DNA from: Coriolopsis trogii
Taxonomy: Eukaryota > Basidiomycota > Agaricomycetes > Polyporales > Polyporaceae
Direction of reading: 5' to 3'
DNA length: 64,000 bases
Assembly: GCA_020543525.1 (NCBI GenBank)
Contig: JAHYIO010000005.1
Coordinates: forward strand, 682,001-746,000
Positions 55,649 through 64,000 of the stretch are shown piece after piece. Each line of letters begins with the position of its first letter. The first letter of the stretch is position 1. The translations under genes and the position numbers were made by a program. The notes under the pieces were generated by a model that ran no database searches, was not told the origin of the DNA, and saw only the letters and a program-made list of their open reading frames with translations.

Positions 55649-55678
55649 GGCGGCGGCGGCCCGACCGCCGCCGCCGCC
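55649..55678. repeat. GC-rich perfect hairpin
   Basis: A GGC-repeat arm (55649..55659) pairs with a GCC-repeat arm after a few bases, forming a stem of 11 or more G:C pairs. It lies about 140 bp before the carrier ATG, in the likely promoter or leader. Confidence 0.6.
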
Positions 55679-55818
55679 ACGGCTTATTCAGTCAGATAAG
55701 ATAAGGGCAGTCATCAGGGCAGAGGCGACCGTGGCGTTATCGCAGCCTGCGTTTGCGCTCCGTCAGCGATGTCCACGCTTCCCGCCGTCCCTTCCCATCC
55801 TTCTCCTCGACTCCCACC

Positions 55819-57123
55819 ATGGCAGACAGACCCGTCGACGAGCGGGCACCTCTCCTCGACCGGCAGGAAGAGGTTGAAGCAGGAGAATCATCCCAATCAC
55901 CCCCTCCGAAGAAGAAGCGCACCTGGTGGTCGATTGGCTGGTACACCATGGGCAGCCTCTTCGGCATATTCGTCCTTGCGGTGTTCATCAAGGGCTTCAT
56001 AGATGCCGATGATGTTGAGGTGAGTCCGTGTGATGTGTTGGAGCGTATGTCAGGAGTGGTGGGCATACTTGAAGATGTCGATGAGCGGGCGAATACTGGA
56101 GAGGAAATGCACGGGAGTACGAAGTACCAGTCACCCATATGCTGACCTCTCTGTGCTCTAGTTTGACCTCGGTAAAGCACTCAAGAGCGCACTCGGCGGC
56201 GGTCTCAGCGGCGCCGCCGCCATGGTCCTCCAAGTCCTCACCCTCATGCCCCTCCGCACGATCATGAACTACCAGTACCGGTACGGCACGACCATGACGC
56301 AGGCCACCAAGACGCTCTACGCCGATGGCGGCTGGACGCGCTACTACCAAGGTCTCACCGCCGCCCTCGTCCAAGGCCCGGTTTCGCGTTTCGGGGACAC
56401 GGCAGCGAACGTCGGCATCCTCGCTATCCTCAAGTCAAACAAGTACATGAGAAACCTGCCTGCGCTCGCGCAGACCGTGTTCGCGTCGCTTGCCGCAGCC
56501 GCGTTCCGCATGATCCTCACTCCCATCGACACCGTCAAGACGACGATGCAGACGGAAGGCAAGACGGGGCTCGCTATTCTCCGCTCGAGGGTGCGTGCCG
56601 TGTCTTTGCCTGCTGTCAAACATCATGAGCACTCATCATGTGGCATTACATCAGATCAAGCGCTACGGCATCGGCACGCTCTGGTACGGCGCATTCGCGA
56701 CCGCAGCCGCGACGTTCGTCGGACACTACCCCTGGTTCGGGACTTACAACTTCCTCAACGACGCGCTCCCCCCGCCCACGAACATTGGCGAGAAGCTCCT
56801 CCGGCAGGCGTTCATCGGCTTCTGTGCCTCCGTCGTCTCCGACACCGTCTCGAACTCGCTCCGGGTCGTGAAGACGTATCGCCAGGTTCACGAGACGCGG
56901 ATCGGGTACTTTGCTGCAGCGGAGGCGGTCATCGCGCAGGACGGCCTGCGGGGCTTGTTTGGAAGGGGCCTCAAGACGCGTATCCTCGCCAACGGGCTGC
57001 AGGGATTGATGTTCTCGGTGCTTTGGAGGCTGTTCATGGATCTGTACGTATATGCTCGAGTGCCTTTGTTGATTGAGTCTGACGTTTGACGTCTGCAGGT
57101 GGGATGACAAGACGCGCAAGTAG
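55819..57123 (+). CDS. Mitochondrial-carrier-fold membrane protein with N-terminal extension
   Basis: 347 residues, four exons (55819..56019, 56162..56590, 56655..57043, 57099..57123). The six-helix carrier fold is recognisable. The second repeat has the signature PIDTVK, the first only PLRTI, and the third (SDTVSNSLRVVKTY) has lost the Pro. The N terminus is unusual: residues 7-13 (DERAPLL) form an acidic dileucine motif of the ExxxLL type, a basic KKKR stretch follows at about 31-34, then an extra membrane helix at about 41-61. Such features suit targeting to the vacuole or another endomembrane rather than the mitochondrion. Transported solute unknown. The ATG has a good context (ACCATGG). 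Confidence 0.8.
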
Positions 57124-57495
57124 ACGGTATCGTGTGCTACTTTTCTTACCAAACATGTATGTGCGCATTGGCAAGGCTGGGGTATAGAATCTACCCGAGT
57201 CGTCGCTATGTCATCAGTGACATTCCGGTCATTGCTACCTGTGTATTTGCTTCAGCGACCAACTGGGAATCTCATCCGCGTCTGAGCAGCGCTTATGTTG
57301 CCGAACCTGCGGTCTTCTGGGAATACTCAGAACTGACGTGCCCAATTGAACCTTATATCGTCGGCGTTTGTTACAGTCATTCCCTCTGCTGCAGTCTCCC
57401 ACAGCTTCCTCTTGACTCCCATCCTCACCGTCAACCTCCAGACACTACTATACCGGTGGACACCCTCCTCTCCCAGATCCCTTGCGAAGGCTGTA
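57124..57495. other. Intergenic region and leader of 7TM-B
   Basis: The part at about 57330..57440 is similar to the leader of 7TM-A (43010..43110). No gene is seen. Confidence 0.45.
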
Positions 57496-58861
57496 ATGCT
57501 GTTGGCAGAGCTGGCCGTGGCCGTACTGACGGCGATTGCCTCCGATGGTCTTCTGTACGGCCCCTTCCTGGCACTAGCTCTCGTCTCTCTCTACTGGCAG
57601 TCGATCATCGTCCGTTGGGATAGGAAGAACGTTCTCGCAGGCAGCCAGAAACCAAAGCTCACGGATATCACCTCTGCCATCACCGGCCTGAGCTGTCGGG
57701 AGCACGTTTGGGGGACATGGTGGTTCATCGTGGTCTTGACCGCCGTGCGTAGTGCGATCAGGCATCTAATGTCAGGGCGATGCGCTGACATCGTAGCATC
57801 GACCAGCATTGGATCGTGAACTCTCTACCTATGCTGTCATCGGAGGGTCCCCCCAGATTCAACGAAGACGACCGATATGTGTTGAGAGCCGCCAGCCAAG
57901 TGCTTCTGCTTGTTGTTTTGTTGATGAGCGACATGCTCCTGGTGAGTTGTTCCGCGGCTTCTTGACTAGCGGTCCCAACCGAGGTCGATGATGACTGCGA
58001 AACCAGATGTTGCGGGTCTGGCGTCAGTACCGAGGAACCTACTGGCCCCGCTGCATCCTCGTTGCATTGGTGGTCCTCACCTTCGCCGGTTGGTGGTCCA
58101 TGCACACCTCTTCTGAATCAGAATTGACGTGTCCACTTAGTAAGCAGCGGTGCACTGCGGAAGCTGATATTTTCCTACCGCTGCAAGGAAGATGCGCAGA
58201 GGGTTGCTGTGTGGTTCCAGGGCCTGATGTGTCTGACCCTGTGGTACGTGACATCACATACGCTTCTTGGAACAAGCCTCGCTCAACACCGCTGAAGTAA
58301 CAAGACGTATGGCAATGGTACGTCACCTCCCTGCTTGCGCCGGCATGCGCTGACAGTTCTACAGTCATGATTTCTTTCCGGCTCTCAAGAGTGAAGCTCA
58401 CGTCGAGGACTGCTGGTCCGACCTCCAACGTCAAGAGACGCCGACTGGTACGTGTTGGCAAAGGCTGATCGCACTGGAGGCGCTGAAGCCGTGCTGAGCA
58501 GAGTCGTACATTCCTCTACCTACAAAACGGCTTCATCTCCATGTGAGCAGCTCGCTCGCGCGTTCGACACCACGTGCATGGCACTGATCGTCGTCGGTCC
58601 CGCAGGACGTGGGCGACCATCGCGGTGTACTACGGCTACGGGACTGGGATGGACCCGGTCCTGAGCTTCCCGATGGTCTGCAACCCGATGGTGGCCGGCA
58701 TCTCGTTCGTCCTCACCACACTATCGGGTGTCTTCGCAGGAGACATGCACCGGGGCATGCCGTTCGTGGACTCGGACGGTCCCTCCCCGGTGAACGAGGA
58801 GGAAGCGAAGGATATACGAGCATGTACAGACGTCGAGGCTCATGCCGGACTTGTGGAGTAG
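57496..58861 (+). CDS. Seven-transmembrane protein 7TM-B (paralogue of 7TM-A)
   Basis: 322 residues, eight exons: 57496..57744, 57807..57941, 58007..58088, 58141..58243, 58298..58317, 58365..58447, 58502..58542 and 58606..58861. Exons 3 to 7 have exactly the lengths of those in 7TM-A (82, 103, 20, 83 and 41 nt). The MLRVWRQYRGTYWPR motif after helix 3 and NPMVAGISFVLTT in helix 7 are shared. Intron 7 also keeps similar sequence (GTGAGCAGCTCGCTCGC in both), so the duplication is not very old. Function unknown. The start is inferred from alignment to 7TM-A. Confidence 0.83.
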
Positions 58862-59217
58862 CCGCATCGGGGCTGCAATGGGCAACGTGGCGCGTGGCGC
58901 GATCGTATCTACGACACTTGCCTCGCTGAGGATAGTTTGGGGATCTCGGACGGCGCGACTATCTGGATCGCATTCACGTACTTCTGTATAGAGTCTGACA
59001 AGGACATTGGACACTTCAGGTGATGTGGACAAGGAGTTGGGCTCGAACGCGGAGGCGTGGCGAAGACACATTCAGCAGGATCAAGCCTCGTCTTGCTTGT
59101 CCCTCAGGCGCGAATGGAGGCGGAGGATGCCGTGGCCCTCACCGCTCCGTGATCTGCTCGCTCCGTGTTGGTCTTTCTGAATTGCGCTCATGCCTCGTCC
59201 CCTCTAGGTATGTCCAT
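58862..59217. other. Convergent intergenic region between 7TM-B and GNAT-2
   Basis: Two 3' UTRs expected; nothing recognised. Confidence 0.4.
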
Positions 59218-60384
59218 TCAGGCGGAGACTTCGGTCTTCGTCTCGTTTGAGAAGAGGAACATGCGCCAGTCGCCCCACGGAGAGGGCATCGTTCGCTCCC
59301 CGTGGAACTTGAAACCGATCTTCTCGTATATGGGCACCTATGCGCGTGGGCGTGCACGTGTTCAGCCTCGCATCACCAGAATCGCGGTGCTCGTGAGTGA
59401 ATGAGCAAGCGGGAGATGCTCACGTTCCGGACGTTCGTCGTCGTCAGCGCGACCGTCGCGCCCGTCTTAGCAGCCTACATCCAAACGCGAGACGTGTCAG
59501 TGGGCTATGGGCTATGGGCTATGGGATATGGGATATGGATAGATGCGGAACTAGGCGGCATGATGGTGAATTGGAGAGACTGCGCCTTACCTCTTGAAAG
59601 GCGAGGTTGAAGAGCGCCTTGGCGACGCCCTTGCCCTGGTAGTCCGCGCGGACCATGGCGAAGCTGCACCAGTATGCGTGCTTCTCTGCGTCTGTGATCC
59701 CGAAGAGCTCGTCGTTCGCGCGCGGGACGTCTTGTCCCATCTGCCGAAGGGAATGAGACGGCGCGATCAGGCCAATGAGGTTGGAACGAGAAAAGGGAAG
59801 AGATGAGTGCAGAAGGGCCCGGGGAAGCCAGAGATTGCTGAGAACGTACTGTCTCGGCGTAGTACTGCTGCCCCTCGGGGGACAGCTTCGCTCTGAAGTC
59901 GAGGAAGCCGTATGTCTCCTGTTCCGGCCTGTGCGCACCGAAAGGACGTCACTGGGTTTGAGAGAGATCGATCGAGATCGACGGCGTACGTACGTAGAGA
60001 ACAGTTTCTGTCCCGGCAGAGTGAACAGCGCAAAGGCGACGAGCGCCCCGGTCTCGTCCCTCGCAGTGTACAGGTGCCCGACTCCGCGGCATAGTACGAG
60101 TGGGCGGATGATCACGCGTCCGAGCTCGGGGATGAGGGAAGCGTTCCCTCCAGTGAGCGCGAGCATGGCAGTGTGTCCTAGGATACCAGTGGTGGAAGGA
60201 GGTTGAGCGCAGCATTAGTACGGACAGATCGCCTACCTGGGCCCATTAGGTCTGCCCAGACTGTGATCGCTTCGTCCGCGATCTCTTCTGCTCAGGCATG
60301 TCAGTGGGGGCGATATGAGCGTGAACTATACTCACCCGTGGGGTTCTCGACCAACTCCAGGACTAAACCCGCTGGAGGAGACAT
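59218..60384 (-). CDS. GNAT-family N-acetyltransferase GNAT-2
   Basis: Paralogue of GNAT-1, 227 residues, seven exons: 60336..60384, 60237..60287, 59994..60177, 59850..59928, 59591..59740, 59424..59474 and 59218..59337. Exons 2, 4, 5 and 6 have the same lengths as in GNAT-1 (51, 79, 150 and 51 nt). The acetyl-CoA loop is in CSFAMVRADYQGKGVAKALF, followed by TTTNVRNVPIYEKIGF. No membrane helix. It lies tail-to-tail with 7TM-B, whereas GNAT-1 is head-to-tail with 7TM-A, so one copy was inverted. Substrate unknown. Confidence 0.85.
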
Positions 60385-60968
60385 GTCGGTGAACAAGCAA
60401 AGATGGCGCGTCGATGAATCTTGATGTCTTCCCCACAGAAAGGTTCGCAATCAGTGTTCACAGCGGGCTATGAGGACGTTGACGGGAGGGAGAAGGTTCG
60501 TATTGCACGGGTCTGGAAGGACGCGCCATGTGGTCGTCGTACGTGAAACGCATTACTCCCCTCTTGTATTCGTCGGCCACTAGTACTCACCGGCGGCCTG
60601 CGAAATTCCTGATATCGGTAGCATCTCGCCAACGCCCCACAAGCAGCGCCCTTCGACATCTAATCGCGATACCTTCTTCACAATGCATGGCCATGACATG
60701 CTGTTAATCGCGGATTGTAAAGACCACTGAAGAGGCTGTGAGTATCTCAGAAATATGATAAGATAAAGACTCGGGAACGGCGATGGGGGGAGTGACCCCT
60801 GATATATCGCAATCGACATGCACGGTTTCGTTCGCAGTAAACACCGGTATCAAAATAGCACCGCGCGGCGCAAGCACTACCAACGAAAGGTCAGCGCCTA
60901 GTCTCGTTGCTGGTTAATGTGGACGTGGAGCTCTCGCCCATACCGTTTGCTCGCGGACGTGATATCTC
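60385..60968. other. Intergenic region upstream of GNAT-2
   Basis: Promoter of GNAT-2 and 3' region of GNAT-3. No gene is supported. Confidence 0.4.
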
Positions 60969-61821
60969 TCATACGGCATGCATAGCCCATTCCGCCACAC
61001 GTACTTTCTCCTTCACGCCATCCTCCCAATCATCCCAGCACACCGACAACATCATCGTGTCCTGTCCCTTGGTCCCTGGAAGCGGGTCACCCTCCCTCAC
61101 CCGCAATCCATTCCCTGGTTTCTGCGCGGGAAGTACGCGTTGCCATCGCTGTATACCCTCCTTGCGAAACCCCGTCTTCTGCGCCAGTGCGATCGAGGCT
61201 CTGTTACCTACGTCTGACTGGTACTGCACGCGGCGCAGCCCGAGGCCGCCCTCGGAGGGCAGACACAGGGCGTACTGGAGCAGGAGGGCGATGGCGGAGG
61301 CCGTGACGCCTTTGCGCTGGAATGCAGGGAGGCAGAAGACAGGTCCTATCTCAACGCTGAGGTTCTGAGGACTGGCGGAGATGAAGCCAGCCATCCCGGC
61401 GAGCGGTGGAGGCGACACAGGAGACGACTTGTCGAGGATGGCAAAGACGAGGCATGTCGAGTCCCTGCTGAAGCGCTGCTCGAACCAGGCGGCAAGTTCG
61501 TTTCGGGAGGCGAAAGCGCCAATTCGAAGGTAGTCGTATACTTCGGGGTGGTCTTTCGTCCCAGTCCAGAAGCCTTCAGCGTGGATGGACGGCTGTAGGA
61601 GGGGAATATGGGCCGTCCATGTACCGGACCAATCAAGGTATGCGAACGCATTCGGATGTCAGTTCGATGTATACAAAGGAGTCGGACAAAGCACTGACGT
61701 CAAATGGGGTGAGCTTGACACCATCATTCTCGAGCTCACGGACCGATAAACAGAAAGATTCTGCGGACTGCACGTCAGGCATGGACCACCAGTGTGCGGT
61801 TAACGGACCTGAGCTAGACAT
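60969..61821 (-). CDS. GNAT-family acetyltransferase GNAT-3 (RimJ/RimL type)
   Basis: 248 residues, two exons (61699..61821, 60969..61592), phase 0 junction in KLTPFD/PSIHAEGFW. It differs from GNAT-1 and -2 and resembles the RimJ/RimL class: an N-terminal strand with LENDGVKLTPF, HPEVYDYLRIGAF, GMAGFISASPQNLSVEIGPV, the cofactor region PAFQRKGVTASA, and RASIALAQKTGFRKEGIQRWQRVLP. The acceptor may be a protein N terminus or a small molecule. Without the 106 nt intron an in-frame stop would interrupt the protein, so the splice is well supported. Confidence 0.83.
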
Positions 61822-62919
61822 AACTATGCCGTTTGGTATAGAGAAGTAGTGAGGGAGCGGTGTGCGTACGAAGAAGGATGAGGAAACGAAGCCTCGAGAG
61901 GAGTAAACAGGGCAAACTGTCGAGTCATGATAGTGGCGATGGAGTCATGACTCATAATATCCTCCTGAACAGTCTGGATACCGAGTAGGGATCTTTGTAC
62001 AAGCTATCAACAGATCGTTGGGTTGTTGATAAGGCTCACGCGGCTAGTGGGTGTGTTTGTATGCTCAGCCAGTGGTCCCACTAGCATCGAAATGTTCGAC
62101 ATCGACAATCTATGCATGCTAGAGTCTGTGAACTTCATACCTCGTAGGACCCGAGACCCAAATTGAGCATCAAACGGAAGCAGCCAAACAAGAAGAATAA
62201 CACATTGTGGTATACTTTCTGGAGTGGGCTGTAGTTAGAGGACAACATGATAGAATAGACGATGCAGGTCGGCGCTAATAGGCTGGATGCTACTCTTGTC
62301 CTACGATTTACACTTGTTTGTCCCTCAGCGCCGGCCTCCTTCGGCCCGACCTAGTAACTTGAACAGTTACGGTCTTCCTTCGAGTCGCATCTCATCCAAA
62401 TCTCTTCCTACCTCTGTTGGCTGCCGTCTCAAATTCGAATTCGCGCGAGGGGTCCTCGATATTGAGGTTGTACTGAATGTCAGTATGACCATCTGCGACT
62501 TGGAGAGCTCAGAGCGCTGATGATCCCTAAGCCTAGATGAACTGAGCGCAGGATGGCACAAAGTCCGATGCATTGCAATAGAACGATATTCAACAGGAAG
62601 CTAAGGCCCTGTAGGGCGACTCACCTCTACCAGGTCACGACGAACTTCCGACATGGGCGCAACGACGAGGTCACATACCATCGCCGTTCGAAAAGTTCTG
62701 ATCTCCGAGTCTCACTGGCAAGGCTCGACTGCATCCGAATGTCCAAACACACGCGCCCACATTTGATACACCAAAGTGATACTTGAGGGTGGCGAGAAAG
62801 CTTCTGGCCGCTCAAAGGCTTCATGGGCGTCGTTTCGGTGCTTCTCTCGCACCCTTCGGCATACAAAAAGGGGCTCAAGTGCCCACACCCGAACTTCGTA
62901 CTTGCCGTAAGACAATCTC
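61822..62919. other. Divergent intergenic region between GNAT-3 and the P450
   Basis: No gene is supported. Probably two promoters. Confidence 0.4.
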
Positions 62920-64000
62920 ATGCTCTCTATGGCTTTTTTTGCTCTACTCGCAGTTCCGGATGCAGGGCACGTTACTCGTGTTGTTGCAATCATAGTCACA
63001 TGCAGCATCGCCGGAGTCCTCTTACAACGTCTCGTCTTCCATCCACTTGCGCGGTTTCCAGGACCCAGGCTCGCTGCCGCAACGTGGTGGTATATGACGT
63101 ACTACGAGGTCTTCAAGGACGGCGCCTTCGTTGAACACCTTGGTCGCCTCCATGCGCGTTATGGTACCCCGTTGGCTCTTACCGAACCAGCGCTCTCGCT
63201 CACCGTCATTATTCCAGGTCCCGTCGTCCGAATCAGTCCGAACCAGGTATGCTGAGCATTTGGGATGACGTTCGTTCTCACCTCAATGTTCTCAGCTACA
63301 CTTCGACGACGTCAATGCGTTCAACGACATCTACGCCAATGGGAACCACTTCACCAAGGACCCTCGGACGTATCATGCCCTCAGACAGAACGAGTCGTCC
63401 TTGTGCATCATCGATCATCAGAAGATCAAGCAAAGACGGGATATCCTGAATCCTTTGTTCTCGCGCCGGGCGATACTGAAGCTCGAACATGACAAGGCAG
63501 GTCCTCCTTTCCCTCCAGCAACGACTCTTGCACTAACGCTTACCATCAGGTCAGCGCGCTCGTCACACAGCTCATCAAGTACGGTGAGGCGGGAAAGCCC
63601 GCCAACGTCCGTCGCGCGATCAGGTCGACGACGTTGGAGATCATCTACGCGTACTGCTTCGCGAGCCACGAAGACTACATCATCGCCCCGGACTTCTCGC
63701 ACAAGTTCGTGCGGGACTCGGAAGTCATCTTCCCGCTCTTCCACCTCCTCGTCCACTGTCCGTGGATGTACGACGTCATCGTCGTCGTCGGCACCGTCGC
63801 CGCGTGGTTCAACCCGAGAGAGGGCGGTGTGCTGGGGGAGTCGTACGGCCGGCTGAAGACGAAGATCGACGAGCTCGTTGCGCATCCCGAACTCGTCGAC
63901 GAGGAGGAGCACGAGACCGTTTTCCATCATCTGCTCGCGCCCCAGCGGACGGATAAGGGCGCGCGTGAGGTTCTGTCTAGGCAGGCGCTCTGGGAGGAGG
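62920..64000 (+). CDS. Cytochrome P450, N-terminal part (cut by the window edge)
   Basis: Start of an ER-anchored monooxygenase. Exons 62920..63163, 63218..63246, 63296..63496 and 63550 to beyond 64000. Residues 1-35 include a hydrophobic anchor, followed by the proline-rich hinge HPLARFPGPRLAAAT typical of microsomal P450s, then HARYGPVVRISPNQLHF and NHFTKDPRTYHAL, as in fungal E-class enzymes related to trichodiene oxygenase. The heme-binding cysteine region lies beyond the window. The third intron uses a GC donor (GACAAG/GCAGGT). Substrate unknown. Confidence 0.85.

Larger units (their letters stand above)
55315..55818. other. Intergenic region upstream of the carrier gene
   Basis: Holds copy 2 of the 96 bp repeat, a GC-rich hairpin and the carrier promoter. 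No gene is seen. Confidence 0.5.

Noticed and set aside
61593..61698. Apparent stop codon interrupting GNAT-3
   Set aside because: Explained by a GT-AG intron with CCTCCTACAG acceptor in phase 0 that rejoins the conserved sequence.

Overview
The window is nuclear DNA of a filamentous basidiomycete. Genes are cut by many 45-70 nt GT-AG introns, third codon positions are GC-rich, several genes have TATA boxes 60-120 bp before the ATG, and the families seen (UstYa-like DUF3328 proteins, fungus-specific 7TM proteins, beta-trefoil lectins, F-box proteins, a Kin1 kinase) suit Agaricomycetes, probably Polyporales. The species is inferred, not proven. I rebuilt gene models by hand from splice sites. 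All internal exon phases close, but start codons stay predictions where noted.

Five conserved housekeeping genes act as anchors: SPC1 (signal peptidase subunit, 4.3-4.8 kb), a Kin1/PAR-1/MARK kinase (5.4-9.4 kb), RHO1 (24.4-25.5 kb, minus), TFIIS (34.3-36.2 kb, minus) and the PRP46/PRL1 WD40 splicing factor (36.5-38.1 kb). Lineage-specific, duplicated families fill the space between them. A carrier-family protein with an odd N terminus lies at 55.8-57.1 kb. The start of a cytochrome P450 runs off the right edge.

The duplicated families are: five intact short-chain dehydrogenases (SDR-1 to SDR-5) plus one broken copy; two different seven-transmembrane families, each in two copies (7TM-A/B at 43 and 57 kb, 7TM-C/D at 17 and 49 kb); three GNAT acetyltransferases; two ricin-B-fold lectins; two nearly identical Ser/Thr/Asp-rich secreted proteins plus a third related one; and two DUF3328 (UstYa-like) proteins. 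The order SDR - 7TM - GNAT occurs twice (41.2-46.2 kb and 53.2-60.4 kb), which points to a segmental duplication. The Thr-rich genes at 13.9 and 18.5 kb are a second, younger duplication.

The most unusual stretch is 48-55 kb. Two DUF3328 proteins bracket a 7TM gene, and a small predicted secreted peptide and an SDR stand next to them. DUF3328 proteins work in fungal ribosomal-peptide and other secondary-metabolite pathways, so a small biosynthetic or signalling locus is possible but unproven. Four of the five SDRs have alanine where the catalytic serine is expected, and one DUF3328 copy has lost a histidine from both of its HxxHC motifs. This suggests that both families contain members with changed or lost catalysis.

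About 5 kb between the two lectins (27.2-32.3 kb) and the first 4.3 kb hold no gene I can support. I saw no rRNA, tRNA, CRISPR array or recognisable transposase.
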